Source: Pseudovibrio brasiliensis (lineage in GTDB: Bacteria > Pseudomonadota > Alphaproteobacteria > Rhizobiales > Stappiaceae). Taken from it: DNA of 64,000 nucleotides. A model generated the notes under the pieces. It saw only the letters and a program-made list of their open reading frames with translations. It was not told where the DNA came from and made no database searches. The stretch covers positions 186,001 to 250,000 of the forward strand of contig NZ_CP074126.1 in the NCBI RefSeq assembly GCF_018282095.1. Reading direction: 5' to 3'. How positions within the stretch are numbered: position 1 is the stretch's first letter; every line of letters begins with the position of its first letter. Positions 34,379 to 43,808 of the stretch are shown here, piece by piece. Made by a program: the position numbers and the translations under genes.

Positions 34379-37348
34379 ATGGCTCGGCAGGACGCGAACA
34401 ACGTATTCGCGCTGACGTCGTTTCTATACGGCGCCAACGCTCCTTATATTGAAGAGCTCTATGCTCAATATCAGGAAAACCCGAATTCACTCGACCCAGA
34501 GTGGAAAGAGTTCTTTTCTTCGCTTCAGGACAATCCAGAAGACGTCATCAAGGAAGCTCGTGGAGCGACCTGGAAGCGTTCTGACTGGCCGGTTCCAGCT
34601 AATGGTGAACTGGTTTCAGCTCTTGATGGCGATTGGCCTGCTGAGAAAGAAGTCAGCAAGAAGATCAAGTCCACAGCCAAGAAAAATGGCGTCGAGCTAA
34701 CCGAAGATCAGGTGCTGCAGGCAACACGTGACAGTGTCCGCGCTATCATGATGATCCGTGCATACCGTATGCGCGGCCACTTGCATGCTGATCTTGACCC
34801 GCTCCGTCTGGCTGTTCCTGGTGACCACGAAGAGTTGCATCCCGCGACCTACGGCTTCTCTGAACAAGACTGGGATCGGAAGATCTTCCTGGACAACGTT
34901 CTGGGTATGGAATTTGCCACCATCCGTGAGATGTTGGACATTCTGAAACGGACTTATTGCTCCACCCTTGGTGTTGAGTTCATGCACATCTCTGACCCTG
35001 CTGCAAAAGCATGGCTTCAGGAGCGCATTGAAGGTCCGGACAAGCATGTTGCCTTCACACCGGAAGGTAAAAAGGCGATCCTCAACAAACTGGTTGAGGC
35101 TGAAGGCTTCGAGAAATTCCTCGACGTAAAATACACTGGTACCAAGCGTTTTGGTCTGGACGGTGGTGAAGCACTGATCCCTGCGCTGGAGCAGATCATC
35201 AAACGTGGTGGTGCTCTTGGCGTGCAAGACATCGTTCTGGGCATGGCACACCGTGGCCGCCTGAACGTTCTGTCTCAGGTGATGGGCAAGCCTCACCGCG
35301 CAATCTTCCACGAGTTCAAGGGCGGTTCCTACGCTCCTGATGATGTGGAAGGCTCCGGTGACGTGAAGTACCACCTCGGTGCATCTTCTGACCGTTCCTT
35401 CGACAACAACAATGTTCACCTGTCTTTGACTGCGAACCCGTCTCACCTTGAGATCGTAAACCCGGTTGTTCTGGGTAAGGTACGCGCGAAGCAGGACCAG
35501 CTAGCAGACTGGAAAGAAACAACGGAAGTTGAACGTGGCAACGTTCTTCCGCTGCTTCTGCACGGTGATGCTGCATTCGCTGGTCAGGGTGTGGTTGCTG
35601 AATGTTTCGGTCTGTCCGCGCTACGCGGTCACCGCACCGGTGGTTCCATCCATTTCATCATCAACAACCAGATTGGCTTCACAACCAATCCGCGCTTCTC
35701 ACGTTCTTCTCCATATCCTTCTGATGTGGCGAAAGTGATTGAAGCGCCAATCTTCCACGTAAACGGCGACGACCCAGAAGCTGTTACTTACGCTGCGAAG
35801 ATTGCGATTGAGTACCGTCAGCAGTTCGGTCGTCCAGTTGTGATCGACATGATCTGTTACCGTCGCTTCGGCCACAACGAAGGTGACGAGCCTGCATTCA
35901 CGCAGCCAATCATGTACCGCAAGATCCGCAAGCACGCGACAACTCTGCAGATCTACGCTGACAAACTGGTCAAAGAAGGCCTGATGTCTGCTGAAGACGT
36001 TGAGAAGGCAAAAGCTGACTGGCGTTCGCATCTGGACCGTGAGTTCGAAACTGGCCAGACCTACAAGCCCAATAAGGCTGACTGGTTGGACGGCCGCTGG
36101 TCCAAGATGAAGGTTGCTAAGGAAGTTGACGAGCCACGCCGTGGTTCTACTGGCATTCCAAACGAAGAGCTGAAGGAACTCGGACAGAAGCTGTCTCATG
36201 TGCCTGATGACTTCAACGCACACCGCACCATTCGTCGTTTCATGAACAACCGTGCCAAAATGATCGAGACCGGTGAAGGTATCGATTGGGCAATGGGTGA
36301 AGCGCTCGCATTTGGCTCACTTCTGAAAGAAGGCCATTCCGTTCGTTTGTCCGGTCAGGACTGTGAACGCGGTACATTCTCTCAGCGCCATTCTGTTCTG
36401 TATGATCAGGAAGAAGAAGGCCGCTACATCCCGCTGAACCACGTTGGCGAAAAGCAGGGCCGTTACGAAGTCATCAACTCCATGCTTTCTGAAGAAGCTG
36501 TGTTGGGCTTTGAATACGGTTACTCGCTGACTGAACCAAACGCGCTGACCATGTGGGAAGCACAGTTCGGTGACTTCGCAAACGGTGCGCAGGTGCTGTT
36601 CGATCAGTTCATCTCTTCTGGTGAACGTAAATGGTTGCGTATGTCCGGTCTGGTTTGCTTGCTGCCGCACGGCTACGAAGGCCAGGGCCCAGAGCACTCT
36701 TCTGCACGCCTTGAGCGTTTCTTGCAGATGTGCGCGGAAGACAACATGCAGGTGGCAAACTGTACAACACCAGCGAACTACTTCCACATCCTTCGCCGTC
36801 AGCTGAAGCGTGACATTCGTAAGCCACTCGTTCTGATGACACCGAAGTCTCTGCTCCGCCACAAGCGTGCAGTTTCCAAACTGGAAGACTTTGGCGCAGA
36901 CGAGAGCTTCCACCGTCTCCTTCACGATGATGCTCAGACGAACCCAGGTTCAACTGTTGAGCTGAAGAAGGATGAAGACATCCGCCGCGTGATCCTGTGT
37001 ACTGGTAAGGTCTACTATGACCTGCTCGAAGAGCGTGAGAAGCGTGGCATCAATGATGTCTACATTCTCCGCGTTGAGCAGCTCTACCCATTCCCTACCA
37101 AATCCCTATGTGTAGAGATGGCGCGCTTCAAGAATGCAGACGTAGTCTGGTGTCAGGAAGAGCCAAAGAACATGGGCTCCTGGTTCTTCATTCAGCAGTA
37201 CATTGAATGGGTTCTGGAGCATGTGAATGCAAAAGTGCATCGCCCACGTTACGTTGGCCGTCCACCAGCTGCTGCAACAGCAACCGGCTTGATGTCAAAG
37301 CACTTGGCTCAGCTACAAGCTTTCCTCGACGATGCATTCGCCGAGTAA
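34379..37348 (+). CDS. sucA: 2-oxoglutarate dehydrogenase E1 component
   Basis: Thiamine-diphosphate-dependent decarboxylase, 989 aa. The N-terminal NSLDPEWKEFF motif is the E2-binding region. VLGMAHRGRLNVLSQVMGKP, GDVKYHLGASSDR and SLTANPSHLEIVNPVV are E1 active-site blocks. GDAAFAGQGVVAE and INNQIGFTT form the ThDP/Mg site. SGQDCERGTFSQRHSVLYDQ and LLPHGYEGQGPEHSSARLER follow, and the C-terminal transketolase domain is normal. Codon use matches the highly expressed neighbours. The ATG at 34379 lacks a good ribosome site, which is unusual for this operon. Confidence 0.97.
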   Translation: MARQDANNVFALTSFLYGANAPYIEELYAQYQENPNSLDPEWKEFFSSLQDNPEDVIKEARGATWKRSDWPVPANGELVSALDGDWPAEKEVSKKIKSTAKKNGVELTEDQVLQATRDSVRAIMMIRAYRMRGHLHADLDPLRLAVPGDHEELHPATYGFSEQDWDRKIFLDNVLGMEFATIREMLDILKRTYCSTLGVEFMHISDPAAKAWLQERIEGPDKHVAFTPEGKKAILNKLVEAEGFEKFLDVKYTGTKRFGLDGGEALIPALEQIIKRGGALGVQDIVLGMAHRGRLNVLSQVMGKPHRAIFHEFKGGSYAPDDVEGSGDVKYHLGASSDRSFDNNNVHLSLTANPSHLEIVNPVVLGKVRAKQDQLADWKETTEVERGNVLPLLLHGDAAFAGQGVVAECFGLSALRGHRTGGSIHFIINNQIGFTTNPRFSRSSPYPSDVAKVIEAPIFHVNGDDPEAVTYAAKIAIEYRQQFGRPVVIDMICYRRFGHNEGDEPAFTQPIMYRKIRKHATTLQIYADKLVKEGLMSAEDVEKAKADWRSHLDREFETGQTYKPNKADWLDGRWSKMKVAKEVDEPRRGSTGIPNEELKELGQKLSHVPDDFNAHRTIRRFMNNRAKMIETGEGIDWAMGEALAFGSLLKEGHSVRLSGQDCERGTFSQRHSVLYDQEEEGRYIPLNHVGEKQGRYEVINSMLSEEAVLGFEYGYSLTEPNALTMWEAQFGDFANGAQVLFDQFISSGERKWLRMSGLVCLLPHGYEGQGPEHSSARLERFLQMCAEDNMQVANCTTPANYFHILRRQLKRDIRKPLVLMTPKSLLRHKRAVSKLEDFGADESFHRLLHDDAQTNPGSTVELKKDEDIRRVILCTGKVYYDLLEEREKRGINDVYILRVEQLYPFPTKSLCVEMARFKNADVVWCQEEPKNMGSWFFIQQYIEWVLEHVNAKVHRPRYVGRPPAAATATGLMSKHLAQLQAFLDDAFAE

Positions 37349-37415
37349 GTACCTCGTAATCAGGTAAAGTCCGAGAGGCCTTTCAGGGGCCCTGAAACGA
37401 AAAGAGATAGAGACA

Positions 37416-38933
37416 ATGGCGACGGAAATTCGAGTACCCACTCTGGGTGAATCCGTAACCGAGGCAACAATCGCTCAATGGTTCAAAAAACCGGGCGATG
37501 CGGTGAATGCAGACGAACCAATCGTTGAGCTGGAAACAGACAAGGTAACTGTTGAAGTACCTGCACCTGTAGCCGGTAAACTGGACAGCATTGATGTAAA
37601 AGAAGGCGATACCGTTGAAGTTGGTGCCCTTCTTGGTTCCATCGCAGAGGGCGCAGCTGGTGCTGTGTCCGCTCCAGCTGCCGATGCAGCACCAGCTGCG
37701 AAAGCAGCTCCTGCTGCAACTGCTGAGACAGTTGAAGTTCTCGTACCTTCTGCTGGTGAAAGTGTCACCGAAGCTGAAGTTGGCGAGTGGTCCGTGAAGG
37801 TGGGTGATGTTGTCAAAGCAGACGACATCCTCGTTGAACTGGAAACTGACAAAGCTGCTCAGGAAGTACCTAGCCCTGTTGCTGGTACTGTTGTTGAGAT
37901 TGCTCAGGCAACTGGCGCAACCGTTGAGCCAGGCAACCTGCTCTGCAAGATCGCTAAAGGCGAAGGCGCAGCAGTTGCTGCTGCAGCAGCTCAGGCTGCC
38001 GCTGCTCCTGCACCAGCAGTATCCGGTTCCAGCATGCCTCCTGCACCATCTGCAGCAAAGATGATGGCTGAAAAAGGCCTCTCCGCTGATCAGGTTGCAG
38101 GCTCTGGCAAGCGCGGTCAGGTTCTCAAAGGTGATGTTCTCGCAGCTGTAGCTGCTGGCGTAACTGCTGCTCCTGCAGCAGCTGCTGCACCGGCTCCTGT
38201 CGCAGTTCGCGCACCATCTGCTCCGACCGATGAAGTTCGTGAAGAGCGTGTCCGCATGACCAAGCTGCGCCAGACCATTGCGCGCCGCCTGAAAGATGCT
38301 CAGAACACTGCGGCTATGCTGACCACTTACAACGAAGTGGACATGAAGCCGATCATGGATCTGCGCAAGCAGTACAAGGATATCTTCGAGAAGAAGCACG
38401 GCGTTAAGCTCGGCTTCATGGGTTTCTTCACCAAAGCAGTGACCCATGCTCTCAAAGAAATCCCGGCTGTAAACGCTGAGATCGATGGCACTGACATCAT
38501 CTACAAAAACTACGCGCACATCGGCGTTGCTGTTGGCACGCCTAAAGGCCTCGTAGTTCCAGTTGTTCGTGACGCTGATGAGATGTCTATTGCTGAGATC
38601 GAAAAAGAGATCGGCAACCTCGGTCGTAAGGGCCGTGATGGCAAGCTCTCCATGGCAGACATGCAGGGCGGTACCTTCACTATCTCCAACGGTGGTGTTT
38701 ACGGTTCTCTGATGTCCTCTCCAATCCTGAACGCACCGCAGTCCGGTATCCTCGGCATGCACAAAATTCAGGAGCGTCCGGTTGCAATCAACGGTCAGGT
38801 AGAAATCCGTCCGATGATGTACCTGGCTCTGTCCTACGATCACCGTATCGTTGACGGCAAAGAGGCAGTGACCTTCCTGGTTCGCGTAAAAGAGAGCCTT
38901 GAAGATCCACAGCGTCTGGTTCTGGACCTCTAA
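37416..38933 (+). CDS. sucB: Dihydrolipoyl succinyltransferase (E2) with two lipoyl domains
   Basis: E2 core of the 2-oxoglutarate dehydrogenase complex, 505 aa. Most SucB proteins have one lipoyl domain; this one has two. Lys43 in [11 protein letters not shown] and Lys146 in [11 protein letters not shown] are the two lipoylation sites, joined by an Ala/Pro linker (about 80-105). A peripheral-subunit-binding domain ([20 protein letters not shown]) and the catalytic acyltransferase domain follow, with [16 protein letters not shown] holding the active His and Asp. Two-domain forms are recalled from Rhodobacterales and some relatives. It lies between sucA and lpd. Confidence 0.96.
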   Translation: MATEIRVPTLGESVTEATIAQWFKKPGDAVNADEPIVELETDKVTVEVPAPVAGKLDSIDVKEGDTVEVGALLGSIAEGAAGAVSAPAADAAPAAKAAPAATAETVEVLVPSAGESVTEAEVGEWSVKVGDVVKADDILVELETDKAAQEVPSPVAGTVVEIAQATGATVEPGNLLCKIAKGEGAAVAAAAAQAAAAPAPAVSGSSMPPAPSAAKMMAEKGLSADQVAGSGKRGQVLKGDVLAAVAAGVTAAPAAAAAPAPVAVRAPSAPTDEVREERVRMTKLRQTIARRLKDAQNTAAMLTTYNEVDMKPIMDLRKQYKDIFEKKHGVKLGFMGFFTKAVTHALKEIPAVNAEIDGTDIIYKNYAHIGVAVGTPKGLVVPVVRDADEMSIAEIEKEIGNLGRKGRDGKLSMADMQGGTFTISNGGVYGSLMSSPILNAPQSGILGMHKIQERPVAINGQVEIRPMMYLALSYDHRIVDGKEAVTFLVRVKESLEDPQRLVLDL

Positions 38934-39034
38934 TATAAGCGTGCCCGGCACTGTCCGGGCACATTTGCTTTAAAGGGTGATTGGCGCACTTATCTCGTCG
39001 CTGCCTTCCCCCGACTACTTACAGGGATTAGCAA

Positions 39035-40438
39035 ATGTCCTACGATCTCGTTGTCATCGGAACAGGCCCAGGCGGCTATGTTTGTGCAATCAAGGCAGCT
39101 CAGCTCGGCATGAAAGTTGCCGTTGTTGAGAAGCGTAAGACCCATGGTGGTACTTGCCTGAACATCGGTTGTATTCCATCCAAAGCTCTGCTGCATGCCT
39201 CTGAAATGTTTGAGGAAGCAAGCCACAGCTTTGAAACCCTCGGCATCAAAACTTCCAAGCCCAAAGTGGACTGGAAGGCAATGCAGGCACACAAAGACAA
39301 AGTCATCGATGGCAACGTAACCGGCATCGATTACCTCTTTAAAAAGAACAAGATCGACGTTCACAGCGGTGTTGGTCGTGTGCTCGGCGCTGGCCGCGTA
39401 GAAGTGAAAGCTGAAGACGGCTCTACTTCCATTGTTGAGACCAAGAACATCGTTATCGCAACTGGTTCTGACGTCATGCCTCTGCCAGGCATCGAGATCG
39501 ATGAGAAGACCATCGTATCTTCAACTGGTGCTTTGTCTCTGGAAAAAGTGCCAAATCGCATGACCGTTGTTGGCGCAGGTGTGATTGGCCTCGAACTCGG
39601 TTCTGTTTACGCACGTCTGGGCGCTGAAGTGACTGTTGTTGAGTTCATGGACAAGATCCTTGGCCCAATGGACGCAGACGTTTCCAAGCAGTTCATGCGT
39701 ATGCTGAAAAAGCAGGGCCTGAAGCTCAAACTGTCCTCCAAGGTAACAGCGGTTCAGAAAAAAGGTCGCTCTCTGGAAGTGACTGTAGAGCCTGCAGCTG
39801 GTGAAGCAGCAGCTGAAACTCTGGACGCTGATGTGGTTCTCGTTGCAATCGGTCGCCGTCCTTACACTGAAGGCCTCGGCCTCGCAGAAGCAGGCGTTGA
39901 GCTGGACGAGCGCGGCCGCGTGAAGACAGACAACCACTACAAAACCAACGTTGATGGCATCTACGCGATCGGTGATGTGATTGCAGGCCCAATGCTTGCT
40001 CACAAAGCTGAAGACGAAGGTGTTGCAGTTGCTGAAATGCTCTCCGGTCAGGCTGGTCACGTAAACTACGACGTCATCCCGGGCGTTGTTTACACCTCTC
40101 CTGAGGTTGCCAGCGTTGGTAAGACCGAAGAAGAGCTTAAAGCTGAAGGCATCAAGTACAAGTCTGGCAAGTTCCCGTTCTCCGCAAACGGTCGTGCAAA
40201 AGCAATGCTGCATACCGACGGTTTTGTGAAGGTTCTGGCAGACGCAGAAACAGATCGTGTTCTCGGCGTTCACATCGTTGGCTTCGGTGCTGGCGAGATG
40301 ATCCACGAAGCATGTGTTTTGATGGAATTCGGCGGGTCTTCAGAAGATCTGGGTCGCACCTGTCATGCGCACCCAACAATGTCCGAAGCAGTAAAAGAAG
40401 CTGCTATGGCGACATTTGCAAAGCCAATTCATATGTAA
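39035..40438 (+). CDS. lpd: Dihydrolipoyl dehydrogenase (E3)
   Basis: FAD enzyme of 467 aa that reoxidises lipoamide. FAD-binding [19 protein letters not shown], redox disulfide C41-x4-C46 in [19 protein letters not shown]-binding [19 protein letters not shown], second FAD motif [20 protein letters not shown], and the catalytic His-Glu pair in [18 protein letters not shown] 39035 follows CAGGGATTAG. Last gene of the operon; a strong terminator follows. Confidence 0.97.
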   Translation: MSYDLVVIGTGPGGYVCAIKAAQLGMKVAVVEKRKTHGGTCLNIGCIPSKALLHASEMFEEASHSFETLGIKTSKPKVDWKAMQAHKDKVIDGNVTGIDYLFKKNKIDVHSGVGRVLGAGRVEVKAEDGSTSIVETKNIVIATGSDVMPLPGIEIDEKTIVSSTGALSLEKVPNRMTVVGAGVIGLELGSVYARLGAEVTVVEFMDKILGPMDADVSKQFMRMLKKQGLKLKLSSKVTAVQKKGRSLEVTVEPAAGEAAAETLDADVVLVAIGRRPYTEGLGLAEAGVELDERGRVKTDNHYKTNVDGIYAIGDVIAGPMLAHKAEDEGVAVAEMLSGQAGHVNYDVIPGVVYTSPEVASVGKTEEELKAEGIKYKSGKFPFSANGRAKAMLHTDGFVKVLADAETDRVLGVHIVGFGAGEMIHEACVLMEFGGSSEDLGRTCHAHPTMSEAVKEAAMATFAKPIHM

Positions 40439-40460
40439 TCTGAGCTGATCAGATGAAGAG

Positions 40461-40493
40461 AAAGCCGCTTCAGGAAACTGAGGCGGCTTTTTT
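40461..40493. terminator. Rho-independent terminator after lpd
   Basis: AAAGCCGCTTCAG-GAAA-CTGAGGCGGCTTT, a 13-bp stem with a GAAA tetraloop and TTTTTT run. It also faces the convergent gene that ends at 40495. Confidence 0.93.
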
Positions 40494-40494
40494 G

Positions 40495-40926
40495 TTACTG
40501 ACGGATCAGGATGTAACTGCGTGTCTTGTTGGGAATGGTTGGATCATGGTTTTCGGTTCGCACATAAGCCTGAATACGCTGACCCATTGGCCGTAGTTCG
40601 ATATACTGAGCCTTAAAGAACCCGCCAAACCTGAACGTCAAAACACCAGAGAAGCTAAGCTGTCCCGCAGCCCAGCCCCATTTGCAGTCTCGGGGAGAGC
40701 AGCTCGTAAAAGCGCGGGCGCGAACTACTAGCTGATTATCGATACACTCGCCTTCCACCTCAATCTGAGAAAGCTCTTTCAGCCGTGCCTTCGGGTTCTC
40801 CCAATTGCCCAGTTCTGCCATTTCGGATTTGCGGACTTCACAGGCGGTTTGGGCTTGTCCTTCTGAAGCAAAGAAAGCGAATGTGCTGAGCAGTGTGCAC
40901 ATGAATGTTGTTTGACTAAGCTTCAT
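40495..40926 (-). CDS. Secreted hypothetical protein
   Basis: A 143-aa protein with a clear signal peptide (about 1-25, ending SEGQAQ). The mature part has five cysteines, with the motif TSCSPRDCKWGWA in the middle, and strands LTFRFGGFFKAQYIELRPMG and QAYVRTENHDPTIPNKTRSY. Proteins with a C-S-P-x-D-C-x-W-G motif and this strand pattern are recalled as uncharacterised exported proteins; no function is known. It runs convergent to lpd and is a single gene. Confidence 0.7.
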   Translation of the reverse strand: MKLSQTTFMCTLLSTFAFFASEGQAQTACEVRKSEMAELGNWENPKARLKELSQIEVEGECIDNQLVVRARAFTSCSPRDCKWGWAAGQLSFSGVLTFRFGGFFKAQYIELRPMGQRIQAYVRTENHDPTIPNKTRSYILIRQ

Positions 40927-41094
40927 GACGAACGGCCCCCCGCCAGAAACGCACCTCAGATGAAAACGCTGGTGATGCGTTTAAAACAAAAGCTTGGAGC
41001 GATTTGCATGAACTCAATGAATGCACCAAGCTTCAGTTCTCTCATATATCAATGTAGATGGGCTCTGTGAGGAGTAAATGCGTGTTTTATCCTA

Positions 41095-41736
41095 TCACCC
41101 TAGGTCTTTTACGCTTTTGACGATTTCCTGAAGCTTGCGCGTAGCTTCTGCAGCACTGGGTGCCCCACAGATTGCTGAAATGACAGCAACACCATCTGCC
41201 CCAGCTTTGATCACCTGATCCGCATTGGCAAGAGAAATTCCGCCAATCCCAACAACAGGTAGCTGTGTTTGAGCAGTTAAGCCAGCGAAGTTCTGCATGC
41301 CTACATCGGCTGCATCATCCTTGCTGTTCGTCGGGAAGCATGCGCCGATGCCAAGGTAATCGCAGGCTGCAATGTCCGCAGTATCCAGCTCATCCTGAGT
41401 GCTCACCGAAAGGCCAAGCAGCTTATCTGGCCCAATCAATTCCCGTGCTTTGGTGGCGTCCATGTCATCTTGTCCAACATGAACACCATCTGCATCAACG
41501 GCCAGAGCAACATCTACACGGTCATTGACGATCAAAGGCACATTGAGCGGTTTAAGGGCCTGCATCAGCCGTTCTGCCAGCTCAATCTGCTCTTTGGTGC
41601 TGCCGGTTTTATCGCGCAATTGCACCACAGTAGCGCCGTTTTGTGCGGCTGCGACTGCGATGTCGACGGGATTCTGGCCAGGGCAGTCTTGCGGCCCCAG
41701 CACTAGATAAACGGAAAGATCAAGCAACGGCTTCAT
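41095..41736 (-). CDS. thiE: Thiamine-phosphate synthase
   Basis: TIM-barrel enzyme of 213 aa that joins HMP-PP with thiazole phosphate. VVQLRDKTGS holds the phosphate-site Arg-Asp, LIVNDRVDVALAVDADGVHV is the metal/HMP site, GQDDMD gives metal-ligand residues, and GIGACFPTNSKDDA and VVGIGGISLANADQV close the phosphate pocket. ATG 41736 is chosen because the upstream gene thiM ends at 41720, giving a 17-base overlap. The pair thiM-thiE salvages the thiazole branch and sits behind a TPP riboswitch. Confidence 0.94.
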   Translation of the reverse strand: MKPLLDLSVYLVLGPQDCPGQNPVDIAVAAAQNGATVVQLRDKTGSTKEQIELAERLMQALKPLNVPLIVNDRVDVALAVDADGVHVGQDDMDATKARELIGPDKLLGLSVSTQDELDTADIAACDYLGIGACFPTNSKDDAADVGMQNFAGLTAQTQLPVVGIGGISLANADQVIKAGADGVAVISAICGAPSAAEATRKLQEIVKSVKDLG

Positions 41737-42532
41737 GCATCTCAACCCGAGCTGTAGCTTTGAGGATATCAACGTTCAGCTGATAGAGACCGTTGATGAT
41801 ATCCAACTGCAAACTTGCTGGTCCTGCAGAACCTTTCGCAGCAATCTCACCAGTTACACCGAGGAAAACCATCGCATCGACAGCAGCGTCAAACGGATCA
41901 TCGCAAACTGCAAGCGTTGCACCGGTGAGGGCTGTTGCCGTACAGCCGAGGCCTGTCACGTAAGGCATCATCTGATCCCCGTTGGCGACTTCAGCAGTGC
42001 GTGTGCCATCGGTGATGAAATCGACCGGGCCAGAGACAACCACCACAGCACCAGTCTGCTTTGCCAGCTCTTTCGCACCAGCCAGAGCAGCCTCAGAGCT
42101 ATCCGTGCTATCAACGCCTTTTCCGCCTGCACCCTGACCGGCAAGTGCCATGATTTCAGAGGCGTTGCCGCGAATGACGCTCGGCTTATTCTCCAACAAC
42201 TCAGCAGCAAGTTTAGTGCGGAAGGTGAGGGCACCGACAGCCACCGGGTCCAGCACCCATGGACGACCAGCTTTGTGAGCAGCAGCTGTTGCCAGCTTCA
42301 TCGCCTCTGCCTGTACAGGGGTGACGGTGCCCACGTTGACCACTAATGCCCCTGCAACACTTGCAAGTTCAGGAGCTTCTTCTGGTCCATCCACCATGGC
42401 TGGGGAAGCGCCAATCGCCAGCAAGGCGTTGGCTGTAGTGTTCGCCACCACGATGTTCGTCATGTTATGGACGAGTGGACTGTTTTCACGAATTGCGGAA
42501 AGAGTTGCGCAAGCGCTTTCGACACGACCCAT
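41720..42532 (-). CDS. thiM: Hydroxyethylthiazole kinase
   Basis: Salvage kinase of 270 aa that phosphorylates 4-methyl-5-(2-hydroxyethyl)thiazole. The ribokinase-like fold shows PLVHNMTNIVVANTTANALL near the start, the MVDGPEE loop, LDPVAVGAL, SVIRGNASEIMAL, and the ATP/anion-hole motif TGLGCTATALTGA with Cys and Gly residues normal for ThiM. ATG 42532 has GAGGAT upstream; the frame stays open further 5' through the riboswitch by chance. Overlaps thiE by 17 bases. Confidence 0.95.
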   Translation of the reverse strand: MGRVESACATLSAIRENSPLVHNMTNIVVANTTANALLAIGASPAMVDGPEEAPELASVAGALVVNVGTVTPVQAEAMKLATAAAHKAGRPWVLDPVAVGALTFRTKLAAELLENKPSVIRGNASEIMALAGQGAGGKGVDSTDSSEAALAGAKELAKQTGAVVVVSGPVDFITDGTRTAEVANGDQMMPYVTGLGCTATALTGATLAVCDDPFDAAVDAMVFLGVTGEIAAKGSAGPASLQLDIINGLYQLNVDILKATARVEMHEAVA

Positions 42533-42619
42533 TTTTATCCTCGGTCTTGTTGTGCGAAAGAGAGCTGGTGTCAGGGCCTTGGCATACTGCCAGAAGAAAC
42601 TGTCCCCCAACACGGTGTG

Positions 42620-42705
42620 AGTGCTCCCTTCGCTGGAATTATCCAGATCAGGTTCATCGAGTATGATCTCAGCCACGACACAAGTGTCGGGCACCCCGTT
42701 TCACA
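42620..42705 (-). ncRNA. TPP riboswitch (THI element)
   Basis: On the minus strand it reads ACGGGGTGCCCG at the 5' end, then GGCTGAGATCATACTCG, GAACCTGATCTGGATAATTC and CAGCGAAGGGAGC. These are the conserved J2-4 and J4-5 helices that bind the pyrimidine and pyrophosphate. It lies 88 bases before thiM, so thiamine pyrophosphate should lower thiM-thiE expression. Confidence 0.96.
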
Positions 42706-42767
42706 GCTCTGAACCTAAGGGGTCTGCCGGAGGAGATCAAGGTGATGTGGAGGAGGGGAGCAACCTA

Positions 42768-43727
42768 TCAACGGCGTGGATGTGCTTTGTCGTAGGCATC
42801 CAACAGCTGTGCACTGTTCACTTCCGTATAAATCTGCGTGGTCGAAAGACTTGCGTGGCCCAGAAGCTCCTGAATGCTCCTCAAATCCCCGCCTTCAGAG
42901 AGTAAGTGAGTTGCAAACGAATGGCGTAAAGCATGAGGAGTTGCTGTATCTGGAAGCCCAAGTGCACTGCGGATTTTTTGCATGGCCAGCTGGATCATGC
43001 GAGCGTTGAGCGCGCCGCCGCGAACACCTCGGAAGAGGGGCGAGTTTGCTGAAAGGTCATAGGGGCATTGATCTTTGTAAGCTTCGATAGCTTCAACCAC
43101 CACAGGCAGAACAGGAACAAGCCGTTCCTTGTTACCTTTACCGCGCACTTTCAAAGACTTATCGCCTTCCTTCGGTGCCGTCGCAGGTGTCAGAGACAAC
43201 GCTTCGGAGATACGAAGCCCGCAGCCGTAAAGGAGAGTAAACACCGCAGCATTGCGCGCCTCAACCCAGGGAGTGTCCTCGAAAGCGAGATCACTGCTGA
43301 CGATGGCCTTGGCCTCCTCTACGGGGATAGGCTTGGGCAGGCTGCGGGGAAGTCTTGGCGTACGCACGGCTGCAGCACCCGCCGCATTTACCTCGCCGCG
43401 CTCCTCCAGAAACGAGAGGAACGAGCGAATGCCAGCTAGTCCGCGAGCAAGCGTCCGCGTCTGCGCGCCGTCTTTCCGACGCGTCGCCAGAAAACCGCGA
43501 AAGTCTTTTGGTTTCAACGACTCCAGATGCCGCAGAGCAACTGGTTCACCCTCATAGCTGGTCATGAAACGCAGGAACTGACGCGTGTCGCGCTCATACG
43601 CTTCTAGTGTCCGCTCAGCCAGTCGTCGTTCGGAGCCAAGATGATCAATCCAGTCTTCAATCGCTGCGGTAACATCTGGTTTGCAGATGATGAGTAAGTC
43701 TTCGCCGCTATCCAGGGAATTTGCCAT
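42768..43727 (-). CDS. xerC: Tyrosine recombinase XerC
   Basis: Recombinase of 319 aa that resolves chromosome dimers at dif with XerD. The N-terminal SAM-like domain (ERRLAERTLEAYERDTRQFL) precedes the catalytic domain. The RKHRHY set: Arg in GCGLRISEALSL, Lys in VRGKGNKER, His-x-x-Arg in HALRHSFATHLL, His in LGHASLSTTQIY and the nucleophile Tyr in that motif. It is a housekeeping Xer protein, not an element integrase; no att sites or mobile genes are beside it. priA lies some 4 kb away; in many alphaproteobacteria they are adjacent. Confidence 0.9.
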   Translation of the reverse strand: MANSLDSGEDLLIICKPDVTAAIEDWIDHLGSERRLAERTLEAYERDTRQFLRFMTSYEGEPVALRHLESLKPKDFRGFLATRRKDGAQTRTLARGLAGIRSFLSFLEERGEVNAAGAAAVRTPRLPRSLPKPIPVEEAKAIVSSDLAFEDTPWVEARNAAVFTLLYGCGLRISEALSLTPATAPKEGDKSLKVRGKGNKERLVPVLPVVVEAIEAYKDQCPYDLSANSPLFRGVRGGALNARMIQLAMQKIRSALGLPDTATPHALRHSFATHLLSEGGDLRSIQELLGHASLSTTQIYTEVNSAQLLDAYDKAHPRR

Positions 43728-43808
43728 TCGCCAAGTGTAAGCGCCAAATCTGGCTGAATGGTTACCAAAAGATAAACATTCACGCCTTTACGAAATGCCT
43801 GAGCAGAT

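Noticed and set aside
37383-38951. 522-codon minus-strand frame opposite sucB
   Set aside because: Serine- and cysteine-rich translation that is the mirror of the Ala/Pro-rich sucB linkers; no homology and no ribosome site.
42533-42694. 54-codon N-terminal extension of thiM
   Set aside because: The open frame crosses the TPP riboswitch; the ATG at 42532 with GAGGAT upstream and normal family length is the real start.
42768-43727. XerC-like recombinase considered as a sign of an integrated element
   Set aside because: It has the form of the housekeeping Xer protein, with no att-like repeats, excision genes or composition change around it.
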